DNA from: Alphaproteobacteria bacterium
GTDB lineage: Bacteria > Pseudomonadota > Alphaproteobacteria > Micropepsales > Micropepsaceae
Length of the DNA: 64,000 nucleotides
NCBI GenBank assembly: GCA_017983635.1
Contig: JAGOBA010000004.1
Coordinates: 124,001-188,000 of the forward strand
Reading direction: 5' to 3'
The notes below the pieces were generated by a model. That model was given only the letters and a program-made list of their open reading frames with translations, was not told where the DNA came from and made no database searches. Below are positions 44,734 to 55,017 of this stretch, one piece after another; position 1 is the stretch's first letter, and every line of letters begins with the position of its first letter. The translations under genes were made by a program, and so were the position numbers.

Positions 44734-45895
44734 ATGTGATCGCATTGCCGAGCCCGCGTGTTGCGCGGACTATGCCGCGGAACTCGCCCCGAAGCGCGCC
44801 AAGACGGATGTCACGATCTCCGCGCTTGATGCATGGCGGATGGATGAAGTCATTGCCGCCGTTCATGAGGTCGTTGCGACGCCGCTCTATCAGGACATGG
44901 CGCTCGCCGCCGCGCCACCGATCGCGCGGAACGAGCCGCAGCGGGTCAAAGGTCTGTTCACAGGCTTCGACTTTCATCTGACGGAGGCGGGGCCGAAGCT
45001 CATCGAGATCAATACGAACGCCGGTGGCGCGTTCTTCGGTGCACTGATCGATCAGCTGGGTTGGAAGCAAGGAAATGCCGACGCTCATCCGCTTGGCGCT
45101 TGGGCGCATATCTTTGTGCAGCATTTTCGCGCCGAGTGGGCGCTGGCAGGGAAGGGCGCGCTGCGGACCGTCGCGATCGTCGACGACAACCCGGAAGAGC
45201 AGTTTCTCAAGCTCGAGTTTGAGTTGGCTGAGCGGATGTTGCGCGATGCCGGTGTCGCCGCGACGATTGCGGATCCTCGCGCGCTGACCTTTCGCGACGG
45301 GCGTCTGTGGCATGGCGCGACGGCGATCGACCTCGTCTACAATCGCCTCACCAGCTTCTCGCTTGAGCGCGCGGAGGACGCGGCGATCCGCGAGGCGCTG
45401 CTTGCCGGTGCGGTTGTCCTAACGCCGGATCCACGCACGCACGCTTTGCTCGCGTGCAAGCGCAATCTCGCGCGGCTCGGCGATGAGGCGTTTCTGCGCG
45501 ATGCTGGCGTGAGCGAGGCGGTGCGCCAGACATTGATCGACGCTATCCCGCGAACGGTCGCGCTCACGCCGGCGAACGCAACTGAGCTTTGGGCGACGCG
45601 CGCGCAGTATTATTTCAAGCCGATGAGCGGTTTCGGTTCGCGCGCCGTCTACGATGGCGCGAAGCTCACCGCGGCGACGTGGGCGCAAGTTGCCGCCCGC
45701 GCCGACTACGTTGCGCAGAAGCGAGTCGAGGCGCCGCGGATCGACGTTCCCGGCGTTGAGCCGATGCGTTTCGATGTACGAACCTTCGCGTATGGGGCCT
45801 CGCCGTTCATGCGTTTGGCGCGGGTTTATCGTGGACAAACGACCAACTTCCGGACCCCCGGCGGAGGGTTCGCGGCAGTGCGAATTAGGCCCTGA
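44714..45895 (+). CDS. Predicted ATP-grasp-fold protein co-transcribed with ArsR-type repressor
   Basis: This 393-residue protein has the pattern KGLFTGFDFHLTEAGPKLIE followed by INTNAGGAFFGAL, then YYFKPMSGFGSRAVYDGAKL, MRFDVRTFAYG and QTTNFRTPGGGFA. These look like the nucleotide- and metal-binding strands of ATP-grasp ligases (Lys in FKP, Asp/Asn near INTN). An N-terminal CC pair (EPACCADYA) could bind metal. The product is unknown, and a ligase making a thiol or peptide conjugate is one possibility. ATG 44714 lies inside the arsR-type gene. Confidence 0.6.
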   Translation: MTLLAPECDRIAEPACCADYAAELAPKRAKTDVTISALDAWRMDEVIAAVHEVVATPLYQDMALAAAPPIARNEPQRVKGLFTGFDFHLTEAGPKLIEINTNAGGAFFGALIDQLGWKQGNADAHPLGAWAHIFVQHFRAEWALAGKGALRTVAIVDDNPEEQFLKLEFELAERMLRDAGVAATIADPRALTFRDGRLWHGATAIDLVYNRLTSFSLERAEDAAIREALLAGAVVLTPDPRTHALLACKRNLARLGDEAFLRDAGVSEAVRQTLIDAIPRTVALTPANATELWATRAQYYFKPMSGFGSRAVYDGAKLTAATWAQVAARADYVAQKRVEAPRIDVPGVEPMRFDVRTFAYGASPFMRLARVYRGQTTNFRTPGGGFAAVRIRP

Positions 45896-45996
45896 TTTCT
45901 CCGGCGTCGTCGTACCCCAAAAAAGGGCTGTTTTCTGCGGCTCAGCGATGGGGAAATCGTGCTTAAATTTCCTAGGATTCGCGGGGGCGAGCGGGT

Positions 45997-48798
45997 ATGG
46001 TCCGGCCGCGTTCCAACTGTATCGAAAAACCTCCCTTGTCCGGCTCCAAAGACGATAAGCCGGCGGCCGGATCACCCGGCACGCCAGGCGGCGAGATTCA
46101 CCCGATCTCGATCGAAGATGAAATGAAGCGCTCGTACCTCGATTACGCGATGAGCGTGATCGTGAGCCGCGCGCTCCCCGACGCGCGCGACGGCTTGAAG
46201 CCCGTGCACCGGCGCATTCTCTATTCGATGCACGAGGCGGGCTATACGCACAACAAGCCCTACCGCAAGTCGGCGCGCGTCGTCGGCGACGTGATCGGTA
46301 AGTACCACCCGCACGGCGACCAATCGGTCTATGACGCACTGGTGCGTATGGCGCAGGAATTTTCCATGCGTGTGCCGCTGGTCGACGGCCAGGGCAACTT
46401 CGGCTCGGTCGATGGCGATCCGCCGGCCGCGATGCGGTACACCGAAGTGCGCATGACGAAGGCGGCGGAGGCGCTGCTTGAGGACATCGACCTCGACACC
46501 GTCGACTTTCAGCCGAACTACGACAACCAGGATCAAGAGCCGATCGTTCTGCCGGCGCGGTTCCCGAATTTGCTCGTCAACGGATCGTCGGGCATCGCGG
46601 TCGGCATGGCGACGAACATTCCGCCGCACAATTTGGGCGAAGTCGTTGACGCCTGCTTGGCGTATATCGCCGATCCGGAAATCAGCCTTGAACAGCTGAT
46701 CGACATCGTGCCCGGGCCGGACTTTCCAACGGCGGCGCAGATCATGGGGCGCAACGCGGCACGGCTGGCGCTGGTGCGCGGGCGCGGCGGCGTGATCGTG
46801 CGCGCGAAGACGCATATCGAGGAGATCCGCAAGGATCGCGAGGCGATCATCGTCACCGAATTGCCCTACCAGGTGAACAAGGCGCACCTGTTGGAGCGCA
46901 TCTCGGAGCTCGTGAGCGAGAAGCGCATCGAGGGCATTTCCGACGCGCGCGACGAGTCCGACCGGCACGGCATGCGCATGGTGATCGAGTTGAAGCGCGA
47001 CGCCATGGCGGACGTCGTGTTGAACCAGCTCTATCGCTTCACTGCGCTGCAGTCGTCGTTCGGCGTCAATATGTTGGCGCTCGATCGCGGGCGGCCGGTG
47101 TTGATGTCGCTGAAGGACATGATCCGCGCCTTCGTGAACTTCCGCGAAGACGTGGTCACGCGGCGGACGAAGAAGCTGCTCAACGATGCGCGCGATAAGG
47201 CGCATGTATTGGTGGGTCTTGCGATCGCCGTCGCCAATATCGACGAGTTCATCCGCATTATCCGCTCCAGCCCCGATGCGGCGACGGCGCGCGCGCGATT
47301 GACGGAGCGCAATTGGCCGGCGCTGGACGTTGCGCCGCTGGTGGCGCTGGTCGACGATCCGCGACATGCGATGCATGCGGACGGGACGCTGCGGCTCTCC
47401 GACGAGCAGGCGCGGGCGATCTTGGAATTGCGTCTGCAGCGCTTGACGGCGCTGGGCCGCGACGAGATCGGCAACGAATTGCAGGGTCTCGGTAAGTCGA
47501 TCGAAGAATACCTGTCGATCCTGCGTTCGCGCGAGAAGCTGATGACTGTCGTGCGTGACGAGCTTGTCGCCGTGCGCGTAGCGTTTGCGACGCCGCGGCG
47601 GACTGAGATTCTCGACGTCGATGTCGAGGTCGAAGACGAAGACCTGATCCAGCGCGAGGACATGGTCGTCACCGTCACGCATCAGGGCTATATCAAGCGC
47701 GTTCCGTTGAACGCCTATCGGGTGCAGGGACGTGGCGGGCGCGGGCGCACCGCGATGGCCACGAAGGACGAAGATTGGGTGACCAGTCTCTTCGTCGCGT
47801 CGACGCACCAACCGCTGTTGTTCTTCTCCTCGGCCGGTATGGCCTATGTGCTGAAGAACTGGCGGCTACCGCTTGCCACGCCACAGGGCAAGGGCAAGGC
47901 GCTGGTCAATTTGCTGCCGCTGAAAGAGGGCGAGAGCATCACGAAGGTGCTGGCGCTGCCGGAGGCGGAGCTTGAGTGGGACAAGTTCGAGGTGATGTTC
48001 GCCACGAAGTCGGGTGATATCCGTCGAAACGCGCTCAGCGACTTCACGAACGTGAAGGCGAACGGCAAGATCGCGATGAAGATCGAGCCGGGCGATGCGA
48101 TCATCGGCGTTTCGATTTCGACCAAGGAAGACGATGTTCTGCTGACCACGCGGCTCGGCAAGTGCATCCGCTTCTCGACCGAGGATGTGCGCGTATTCAA
48201 GGGCCGCGACTCGACCGGCGTGCGCGGCATCAAATTGGCCGAGGGCGATGAGGTCGTTTCGATGGCGATCCTGCGACACGTCGAGATAACTGTGGATGAA
48301 GCGCGCGCCTATCTACGCCAGTCGACGGCGATGCGCCGGGCGGCAGGTGAAGAGGCGGAGGCAGCGGAGGTTTCGGCGGACGAGGGCGAGGAGGCGAACG
48401 CGCCCGAGACCGCTCTGTCGGCGGAGCGGTATGCGGAGCTTGGCGCGCTCGAACAGTTCGTGCTTACGGTCTCCGAGACCGGGTTCGGCAAGCGCTCCAG
48501 CGCCTACGAGTACCGGGTGATCGGGCGCGGCGGCTCGGGCATTGTCGCCATGGCGATGGCCAAAAAGAACTCGCGAATTGCGGATTCGTTCCCGGTCGAG
48601 GACACCGACCAACTGATGCTGATCACCGACGCGGGGCAGACGATCCGGCTGCCAGTCGGGCAGATCCGGGTGGCCGGCCGGGCGACGCAAGGCGTGATCC
48701 TGTTCCGCCTCGCCGAAGGCGAGCGCGTGGTGTCGGTCGAACGGATCGGCGAGACGCAGGAGATCGAGGGCGCGGCAGGCGACGAGCCTAAGGCGTAA
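45997..48798 (+). CDS. gyrA: DNA gyrase subunit A
   Basis: This 933-residue type II topoisomerase subunit begins its winged-helix core with [20 protein letters not shown]. The active-site Tyr region is [13 protein letters not shown]. The C-terminal wheel contains the GyrA box [12 protein letters not shown], which separates it from ParC. The C-terminal domain has an acidic insert (about residues 783-812) rich in E and A. At the quinolone site the text is [17 protein letters not shown], with Gln where E. coli has Ser83. ATG 45997 is used, and a TTG at 46036 is possible. Confidence 0.96.
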   Translation: MVRPRSNCIEKPPLSGSKDDKPAAGSPGTPGGEIHPISIEDEMKRSYLDYAMSVIVSRALPDARDGLKPVHRRILYSMHEAGYTHNKPYRKSARVVGDVIGKYHPHGDQSVYDALVRMAQEFSMRVPLVDGQGNFGSVDGDPPAAMRYTEVRMTKAAEALLEDIDLDTVDFQPNYDNQDQEPIVLPARFPNLLVNGSSGIAVGMATNIPPHNLGEVVDACLAYIADPEISLEQLIDIVPGPDFPTAAQIMGRNAARLALVRGRGGVIVRAKTHIEEIRKDREAIIVTELPYQVNKAHLLERISELVSEKRIEGISDARDESDRHGMRMVIELKRDAMADVVLNQLYRFTALQSSFGVNMLALDRGRPVLMSLKDMIRAFVNFREDVVTRRTKKLLNDARDKAHVLVGLAIAVANIDEFIRIIRSSPDAATARARLTERNWPALDVAPLVALVDDPRHAMHADGTLRLSDEQARAILELRLQRLTALGRDEIGNELQGLGKSIEEYLSILRSREKLMTVVRDELVAVRVAFATPRRTEILDVDVEVEDEDLIQREDMVVTVTHQGYIKRVPLNAYRVQGRGGRGRTAMATKDEDWVTSLFVASTHQPLLFFSSAGMAYVLKNWRLPLATPQGKGKALVNLLPLKEGESITKVLALPEAELEWDKFEVMFATKSGDIRRNALSDFTNVKANGKIAMKIEPGDAIIGVSISTKEDDVLLTTRLGKCIRFSTEDVRVFKGRDSTGVRGIKLAEGDEVVSMAILRHVEITVDEARAYLRQSTAMRRAAGEEAEAAEVSADEGEEANAPETALSAERYAELGALEQFVLTVSETGFGKRSSAYEYRVIGRGGSGIVAMAMAKKNSRIADSFPVEDTDQLMLITDAGQTIRLPVGQIRVAGRATQGVILFRLAEGERVVSVERIGETQEIEGAAGDEPKA

Positions 48799-48886
48799 TC
48801 GTTAACGCTGCTTCGTGTTGCAACGCACATAGGGTCGGCTAAAGATGGGCGCGGCGGCGATGCCGCGCTCAAGAGGCGCTTTCCCC

Positions 48887-49459
48887 ATGTCCAAACGTAT
48901 CGGGCTCTATCCCGGAACCTTCGACCCGATCACCAACGGGCATCTCGACATCATCCGGCGCGCCGTGAAGTTACTCGATCACCTGGTGATCGGCGTCGCC
49001 ATCAATGAGGGCAAGGGGCCGCTGTTCACACTCGATGAGCGCGTCGAGCTCGTGCGCCACGAAGTAGCCCAGATCGCGAAGGACGCGGGCGTGACCATCA
49101 GTGTCGAACCGTTCGACATCTTGCTGATGCACTTCGCCGAAAAGATCGGCGCGCAGTTCATCATCCGGGGCCTGCGTGCGGTCAGCGATTTCGACTACGA
49201 ATTCCAGATGACAAGCATGAATATGGCTCTAAACCGCGAGATCGAGATGGTCTTCCTCATGGCGGGCGGGAAATACCAGGCGATCGCGTCACGGCTCGTG
49301 AAGGAAATCGCTTCGCTGGGCGGCGACATTTCGCATTTCACGTCGCCCTATGTCGCCGAGCGTATCCGCGAAAAATTCACCGCGCAGGGCGTCAAGTTTG
49401 CGCCCGGCAAAGTCGTGCCCTTAAAGCGCAACGGCACGAAGCCCAAACCGAAGTCATAG
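48887..49459 (+). CDS. coaD: Phosphopantetheine adenylyltransferase
   Basis: This 190-residue nucleotidyltransferase carries out the penultimate step of coenzyme A synthesis. The H/TxGH-type site is in GLYPGTFDPITNGHLDII, and other conserved blocks are FIIRGLRAVSDFDYEFQM and SLGGDISHFTSPYVAERI. ATG 48887 has AAGAGG upstream. It is longer than the usual 160-170 residues because of a basic C-terminal tail (KRNGTKPKPKS). It is in the order gyrA-coaD-queA-tgt, common in alphaproteobacteria. Confidence 0.96.
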   Translation: MSKRIGLYPGTFDPITNGHLDIIRRAVKLLDHLVIGVAINEGKGPLFTLDERVELVRHEVAQIAKDAGVTISVEPFDILLMHFAEKIGAQFIIRGLRAVSDFDYEFQMTSMNMALNREIEMVFLMAGGKYQAIASRLVKEIASLGGDISHFTSPYVAERIREKFTAQGVKFAPGKVVPLKRNGTKPKPKS

Positions 49460-49462
49460 AGT

Positions 49463-50518
49463 TTGCGCGTTTCCGATTTCGACTTCGAACTGCCGGAAGA
49501 GCTTATCGCTTTGCGGCCCGCAAGTCCGCGCGATAGCGCGCGGCTGCTGGTGGTGCACGAAGGCGCTTCGACGTTCGAGGAGGCGAAAGTGCGCGATCTG
49601 CCGTCGTTCTTAAACGCCGGCGACATTTGCGTGTTCAACGACACGCGGGTGATCCCGGCGCAGCTCTTCGGCGTTCGGCCGGCACGCGGCGAGAGTGCGG
49701 AGGCCGCGATCGAGGTCACGCTGCACAAGCGTGAGGCGTCGGATTTGTGGGCGGCGTTCGCGAAGCCGGGGCGGAAGTTGATTGTGGGCGATTGCGTTCG
49801 ATTTGGCGACGGGCTGGCCGCGGTCGTCGAGGCGAAGAACGATGGCGGCGAGATTCATCTGCGTTTCGATGCGTTCGGTGCGGCGCTCGATCAGGCGCTC
49901 GCCGAGGTTGGGGTGACGCCGCTGCCGCCTTATATCGCCGGCCGGCGCGCGGCGGATGAGCGCGATCAAAGCGATTATCAGACGATCTATGCGGTGCGCG
50001 ACGGCGCGGTCGCGGCGCCGACGGCGGGGTTGCATTTCACGCCGGCGTTGATGGCGGCGCTCGATGCGCGCGGGGTGCGGCGCGAGATGGTGACGCTGCA
50101 TGTGGGTGCCGGGACATTCTTACCCGTGAAGACGGACGACACGAACGACCATGTGATGCATGCGGAATGGGGTGAGGTCTCACTCGAGGCAGCTGAGGCG
50201 ATCAATGCGGCGCGCGCTGGTGGCGGGAGGGCGCTCTGTGTCGGGACGACAAGCCTGCGCATCGTGGAGAGTGCGAGCCGGGGGAGGGTGTTGCCTTTCG
50301 CCGGAGATACGCGGATTTTCATTACGCCTGGCTATGCGTTCAAGTCGGTGGACATGCTGCTCACGAATTTTCACTTGCCGAAGTCGACGCTGTTCATGCT
50401 GGTGAGCGCGTTTTGCGGGGCGGAGACGATGCGGGCGGCGTATGCGCATGCGATCGAGCGGCGGTTCCGGTTCTACTCTTATGGTGACGCGTGTTTGCTG
50501 ATACGGAAGCGGCGATGA
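49463..50518 (+). CDS. queA: S-adenosylmethionine:tRNA ribosyltransferase-isomerase
   Basis: This 351-residue enzyme makes epoxyqueuosine in tRNA, transferring ribose from SAM to preQ1. The family start [19 protein letters not shown] is coded from a TTG at 49463, three bases after the coaD stop. Other blocks are [38 protein letters not shown] and [17 protein letters not shown]. It works one step after tgt in queuosine synthesis and sits directly before it. Confidence 0.95.
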   Translation: MRVSDFDFELPEELIALRPASPRDSARLLVVHEGASTFEEAKVRDLPSFLNAGDICVFNDTRVIPAQLFGVRPARGESAEAAIEVTLHKREASDLWAAFAKPGRKLIVGDCVRFGDGLAAVVEAKNDGGEIHLRFDAFGAALDQALAEVGVTPLPPYIAGRRAADERDQSDYQTIYAVRDGAVAAPTAGLHFTPALMAALDARGVRREMVTLHVGAGTFLPVKTDDTNDHVMHAEWGEVSLEAAEAINAARAGGGRALCVGTTSLRIVESASRGRVLPFAGDTRIFITPGYAFKSVDMLLTNFHLPKSTLFMLVSAFCGAETMRAAYAHAIERRFRFYSYGDACLLIRKRR

Positions 50519-50523
50519 GCAGT

Positions 50524-50593
50524 CTGGGAGCGCGGGCGTCCCGCCCGCCCTTTTTTTGCGCGACAAGAGCGGGCGGGACGCCCGCGCTCCCAG
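50524..50593. repeat. Perfect 25-bp inverted repeat (REP-like) between queA and tgt
   Basis: The 25 bases at 50524-50548 are the exact reverse complement of 50569-50593, with a 20-base spacer containing a T7 run. The arms are extremely GC-rich and start CTGGGAGCGCGGGCG. Such palindromes resemble REP elements moved by RAYT transposases. The hairpin may also attenuate read-through from queA into tgt. No second copy was seen in the window. Confidence 0.85.
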
Positions 50594-50600
50594 GCTGCGC

Positions 50601-51728
50601 ATGAGCGCGTTTAGCTTCTCCATAAGCGCCACCGACGGTGCCGCGCGAACGGGCGTGATTTCAACCGTCCGCGGCGAAATTCGCACGCCGGCGTTTATGC
50701 CGGTAGGTACTGCGGGAACCGTGAAGGCGATGCTGCCGGAATCGGTGCGGGAGACGGGTGCCGATATTCTGCTAGGTAACACATATCACCTGATGTTGCG
50801 GCCGGGAGCGGAGCGGGTGGCGAAGCTCGGCGGGCTGCACAAGATGATGAACTGGGCGCGGCCGATCTTGACCGACTCCGGCGGGTTTCAGGTGATGTCG
50901 CTGGCGCAGTTGCGCAAGCTCGACGAGCAGGGCGTTTCGTTTCAGTCGCACATCGACGGCGCGCAGTATCAGCTGACGCCGGAGCGGTCGATGGAGATTC
51001 AGGCGTTGCTCGGCTCCGACATTCATATGGTGCTGGACGAGTGCACGCCGTTTCCGGCTGGCGAGGCGGAGGCGGAGAGTTCGATGGAACTTTCCATGCG
51101 TTGGGCGAAGCGGTCCAAGGCGGCATTTCGCGAAGCGCCGGGGCGGGGGTTGTTCGGGATCGTGCAGGGTAGCGTCTATCCGCACCTGCGGGCGCGTTCG
51201 GCGGCGGCGCTGCAACAGATCGGCTTTCCCGGCTACGCCGTTGGCGGGCTTGCGGTAGGCGAAGGGCAAGCGCGGATGTTTGAGGTGCTCGACTTCACCG
51301 TGCCGCATTTGCCCACGGACCGGCCGCGCTATCTGATGGGTGTGGGGAAGCCGGACGACATCGTGGGTGCGGTTATGCGTGGGATCGATATGTTCGACTG
51401 CGTGCTGCCCACGCGCTCAGGCCGCAATGGGCAAGCGTTCACGGCGCGCGGACCGGTGAACCTGCGCAATGCGCGGCACACGGACGATCCGCGGCCGTTG
51501 GAGGATGGTTGTCGCTGCCCCGCGTGCCGGCAGTACTCACGCGCCTATTTGCATCACCTCGTGAAGTCGGATGAGATTTTGGCGTCGATGCTGATCACCT
51601 GGCACAACCTCACGCACTATCAGGATCTGACGGCGGGCCTGCGCGAGGCGATCGCGGGCGGGCGGCTTGCGGCGCATGTGTCGGACCTGCGGCGCGCATG
51701 GGCGGCGGGCGATATTGAGCCTAATTGA
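50601..51728 (+). CDS. tgt: Queuine/preQ1 tRNA-guanine transglycosylase
   Basis: This 375-residue TIM-barrel enzyme replaces guanine-34 with preQ1 in GUN-anticodon tRNAs. The substrate and catalytic region [19 protein letters not shown] is visible. The nucleophile Asp region is [20 protein letters not shown]. The zinc site is [20 protein letters not shown] 50601 follows the palindromic repeat by seven bases, so the ribosome site may be weak or lie within the hairpin's 3' arm. The end overlaps the convergent lipoprotein gene. Confidence 0.95.
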   Translation: MSAFSFSISATDGAARTGVISTVRGEIRTPAFMPVGTAGTVKAMLPESVRETGADILLGNTYHLMLRPGAERVAKLGGLHKMMNWARPILTDSGGFQVMSLAQLRKLDEQGVSFQSHIDGAQYQLTPERSMEIQALLGSDIHMVLDECTPFPAGEAEAESSMELSMRWAKRSKAAFREAPGRGLFGIVQGSVYPHLRARSAAALQQIGFPGYAVGGLAVGEGQARMFEVLDFTVPHLPTDRPRYLMGVGKPDDIVGAVMRGIDMFDCVLPTRSGRNGQAFTARGPVNLRNARHTDDPRPLEDGCRCPACRQYSRAYLHHLVKSDEILASMLITWHNLTHYQDLTAGLREAIAGGRLAAHVSDLRRAWAAGDIEPN

Positions 51729-52293
51729 TATCGCCGAGCCAGCCATTCACCCACGACGTCAGGTTCTTCCCCGCCTGTGAAGGGTTGGTCGAATCCCAGT
51801 CGCCTTTGTTGTCGAGCATCACCTGCGAATAGGTGCGCGCGTTGGCGTCGTAGGTGTAGCAGTAGGTCAGCGTCTGACCCATGTCGGCGCCGCGTGGCGA
51901 CGGTTGCGTCGGTTTGGCCTCCGCCGCATCGGCGATGAGGGGGAAGTTCTTCTCGACCTCGGGTAGTGGTACCTTCTTACCCGAAACAACCATCGCGCCT
52001 TCGTAGCGCATCTTGAGATCCGCGTCGGTCAACGTTGTCATGTCGCGCGGATCCCACGGCCTTGCTTGACCGGCGGGCACGCGCTCGATCTTGTAGCGCC
52101 AGATGTTGCCTGCGGTGTCGAGCACGGCGCCGTAGCGCTGATACCCCCATGCATGGTTCACGTACTCGCGGCCGCAGAGCCAGGTTTGCTGCGTTTGTGA
52201 AGGCGTCGGCTTTGACGGCGTTGTCGCATCGACACCCTCGCAGGCGGTGAGTGTGACGAGCGATACAGTGGCGAGAAGTGCGTTGCGGCGCAT
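51721..52293 (-). CDS. Hypothetical lipoprotein
   Basis: This 190-residue protein has a lipoprotein signal ([13 protein letters not shown], lipobox LTAC near residue 18). The mature part contains [35 protein letters not shown] and [21 protein letters not shown] do not recognise a family. The final eight bases overlap the end of tgt on the other strand. Confidence 0.65.
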   Translation of the reverse strand: MRRNALLATVSLVTLTACEGVDATTPSKPTPSQTQQTWLCGREYVNHAWGYQRYGAVLDTAGNIWRYKIERVPAGQARPWDPRDMTTLTDADLKMRYEGAMVVSGKKVPLPEVEKNFPLIADAAEAKPTQPSPRGADMGQTLTYCYTYDANARTYSQVMLDNKGDWDSTNPSQAGKNLTSWVNGWLGDIN

Positions 52294-52421
52294 GACGAGG
52301 TCCTCTTTGGTGAAGCAGAGGTGATGCCCGATTATGGCGCAATCTTGGCGCCGCCGCGCGCGAAAAGGCTGCCGGCCGTCACGAAGTCGTGGATGACTGT
52401 TGGCGTTCGTTCAGGTGGTGC

Positions 52422-54224
52422 TCACTTCATCTTCGCATAGGCCCCCGGCGCGTCTTCGATGACGTCGAGGTCGTGATCGCCCGGTACGCGCGCCGGGACC
52501 TTTTTGCCGGATTGTTTGGACAGCCACTTATCCCAATGCGGCCACCAGGAGCCTGGGGTTTCGGTGGCGCCGGCGATCCAATCTTCGACCTTTTCGGGCA
52601 GCTTGTCGTTGGTCCAGAACTGATACTTGTGCGCGTCGGGGTGGTTGATGACGCCGGCAATGTGGCCGGAGCCGGCCATCATGAAGGTGATCGGGCCCTT
52701 GAACAGCTTCGTCGATTTGTAGACCGAGCGGTAGGGCGCGATGTGGTCTTCCTTCGAGGACTGCAGGTACATCGGGATCTTGACCTTGCCGAGGTCGAGC
52801 TTCTCGCCACCCAGCACCATCTTGCCGCGCGCGAGATTGTTGTCGCGGTAGCATTCGCGCAGATAGAACATGTGCATCTTGATCGGCATACGCGTCGAAT
52901 CCGCGTTCCAGTACAGCAGATCGAAACGCATCGGGTCGCGGCCCATGAGGTAGTTGTTGACCACGAAGCTCCAGATCAAATCGTTGGAGCGCAGCATATT
53001 GAATGTCGTCGCCATCTTGGCGCCGTCGAGATAGCCGCCCTGGGCTTTCATCGTTTCTTCCATCGACTTCAATTGCTCGTCGTCGATGAAGACTTGCAGG
53101 TCGCCCGCTTCCGAGAAATCGGCTTGGGCGGCGAAGAAGGTCGCGGATTTGATGCGGGTGTCGCCCTTTGCCGCCATATAGGCGAGCGTGGCCGAGAGCA
53201 GCGTGCCGCCGATGCAATAGCCGATGGCATTGACGTCGCGCTGGCCGGTGGCCCTTTCGATCGCGTCGAGCGCTTCGAAGATGCCTTCGCGCATATAGTC
53301 TTCGAACGTCTTCTGCGCGAGCGCCGCGTCCGGGTTGACCCAGGAGGCGACGAAGACGGTGTAGCCGCGGGCGGTTGCCCACTTCACGAACGAGTTCTTC
53401 TCGCCCAGATCGAGGATGTAGTACTTGTTGATCCAGGGCGGGAAGATGACGAGCGGGCGGTCGTACTGCTCCTCCGTTGTTGGCATGTACTGGATCAACT
53501 GCATTAGATCGTTCTGATAGACGACTTTCGCCGGCGTGAGCGCAAGATTGCGGCCGACCTCGAAGAAATCCATGTCGGTCTGGCGGATCGCGAGCTGGCC
53601 TTTGCCGCGCTCGAGGTCCTTCAACATGTTGTTCAGGCCCTTGACCAGATTCTCGCCGTTCGACTTGAACGTTTCGCGCAGCACTTCAGGGTTCGTGAAC
53701 AGGAAGTTCGAGGGCGAGAGCGCGTCGGCGAACTGCTTCGTATAGAAGTCGATCTTCTTGCGCGTCTTTGGGTCGAGGCCCTTGACGTCGCTCATCGTGT
53801 TTTGGAACCAGCGGGCGGAGAGCAAGTACGACTGTTTGATGAAGTCGAAGACCTGGTGCTCGTTCCAGTCCTTGTCCTTGAAGCGCTTGTCGCCCGGCGA
53901 GGGTTCGATGACCGGCGGCGCGTCTTCGCCGATCATGCGGCGGGCAGTGTGGTGCCAGAGGTTGAGGTAGTCGTGCCACAGCTTGAAGTTGGCTTCGACA
54001 AAATGGCCGGGGTTGCGGACCGCATGGCTCAAGAAGTCGACGAAGGTTTGACCGAGGTTCAAAGGATCGCGCTGGACGCTGCCGCCCTTACCGTTCTTCA
54101 TCTGACCTTTCATGAAGTCGGTGACCAGACGTTGGCTTTGCGCCGCGACCTTGACCATGTTGCGCGAGAATTCGGCGGGGTCTTTGATCTGGTATTCGCT
54201 CAGTATTTTCTGCGGATCGGCCAT
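52422..54224 (-). CDS. phaC: Class I poly(3-hydroxyalkanoate) synthase
   Basis: This 600-residue enzyme polymerises hydroxyacyl-CoA into PHA granules. A PhaC N-terminal domain (DPLNLGQTFVDFLSHAVRNP, WFQNTMSDVKGLD) precedes the alpha/beta hydrolase fold. The lipase-like box is GYCIGGTLLSATLAYMA with the catalytic Cys. The acid is in SSKEDHIAPYRSVYKS and the His in GSGHIAGVINHP. The size fits class I. No phaA, phaB or phasin gene is nearby. It is divergent from the lipoprotein at 54447, and the 222-bp gap presumably holds both promoters. Confidence 0.96.
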   Translation of the reverse strand: MADPQKILSEYQIKDPAEFSRNMVKVAAQSQRLVTDFMKGQMKNGKGGSVQRDPLNLGQTFVDFLSHAVRNPGHFVEANFKLWHDYLNLWHHTARRMIGEDAPPVIEPSPGDKRFKDKDWNEHQVFDFIKQSYLLSARWFQNTMSDVKGLDPKTRKKIDFYTKQFADALSPSNFLFTNPEVLRETFKSNGENLVKGLNNMLKDLERGKGQLAIRQTDMDFFEVGRNLALTPAKVVYQNDLMQLIQYMPTTEEQYDRPLVIFPPWINKYYILDLGEKNSFVKWATARGYTVFVASWVNPDAALAQKTFEDYMREGIFEALDAIERATGQRDVNAIGYCIGGTLLSATLAYMAAKGDTRIKSATFFAAQADFSEAGDLQVFIDDEQLKSMEETMKAQGGYLDGAKMATTFNMLRSNDLIWSFVVNNYLMGRDPMRFDLLYWNADSTRMPIKMHMFYLRECYRDNNLARGKMVLGGEKLDLGKVKIPMYLQSSKEDHIAPYRSVYKSTKLFKGPITFMMAGSGHIAGVINHPDAHKYQFWTNDKLPEKVEDWIAGATETPGSWWPHWDKWLSKQSGKKVPARVPGDHDLDVIEDAPGAYAKMK

Positions 54225-54446
54225 TTTCGTCTTCTCTCCCGGTGCGGGCGGCTTCTGGCTGGCCCCCTGTCACTACCGTCGCCTGGCAGTAAATCACGGG
54301 GTGCGGCAAGTGTCACAGGCGTCAACGGTGGCTCTACACCACAAATAATAAAGGTAGCGTTTCCGGGCCGGTTTGCGGCAAAATCGAGGTGCTTTGCGGG
54401 TGCCCAGTCCCGCCGCTACCCCACGCCTGAAAATGGAGTTTCCCCG

Positions 54447-54950
54447 ATGTCCCGTTTGGTATTGCGTTTGTTGCCCGTGGCGGCTGCCGCCGGATTGCTC
54501 GCAGCCTGCTCGTCCATGCCGGAGTGGACGAAGCCGACGACTTGGTATGACGGGGTGACAGGGGCCACGAAAGAGGCGCCTGCCGAGGCCAAGGCCGAGA
54601 CGAAGCCGGCGGAGGGCGCTGAAGCGACCAAGACGGCGGCGACGACTGCGGCCGGCGGGGATCCGGTGGTTGACCCGCTGGAACCGGCGGTCAAGGGGCC
54701 GCGCATTAAGCCGGCCGACAAGCCGACCGCGTTCCCGAACCTGTCGGCGCAACCTGTCGCGCGCGAGGCCACTTCGACGGACTCGCAGCGTCGCGAGATC
54801 CGCGACAGCCTGGTCGCCGATCGCGACAACGCGCAGCATACGGCGGACGAGCTTCGTGGCGGTACCGCGCCTGCGGCCGCGCCACCCACTCCGGCTGCCA
54901 AGCCGGTGACAAAAACCGACGAAACCGCGGACAAGCCGAAGAGCGAGTGA
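54447..54950 (+). CDS. Small Ala/Pro-rich lipoprotein
   Basis: This 167-residue protein has a lipoprotein signal (LLPVAAAAGLLAAC, lipobox LAAC). The mature start SSMPEWTKPTTWYDG and the later FPNLSAQPVAREATSTDSQR with SLVADRDNAQHTADELR resemble the N-terminal portion of alphaproteobacterial SPOR/OmpA-associated lipoproteins, but no SPOR or OmpA domain follows. The rest is low-complexity Ala/Lys/Pro. The role is likely envelope-associated but unproven. Confidence 0.7.
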   Translation: MSRLVLRLLPVAAAAGLLAACSSMPEWTKPTTWYDGVTGATKEAPAEAKAETKPAEGAEATKTAATTAAGGDPVVDPLEPAVKGPRIKPADKPTAFPNLSAQPVAREATSTDSQRREIRDSLVADRDNAQHTADELRGGTAPAAAPPTPAAKPVTKTDETADKPKSE

Positions 54951-55017
54951 TCGCACCGGCGATACCGCTTAGAGAGCCGGCCCCCGCGGGTCATGCTCGC
55001 GGGCCAGGGAGCCAGCC

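Noticed and set aside
46072..47811. Leftward 579-codon frame opposite gyrA
   Set aside because: Antisense shadow of gyrA, with low-complexity His/Arg/Asp composition and no recognisable fold.
52389..53507. Long rightward open frame (372 codons) opposite phaC
   Set aside because: It is antisense to a phaC frame with full catalytic motifs; in GC-rich DNA such mirror frames are common, and its translation shows no domain.
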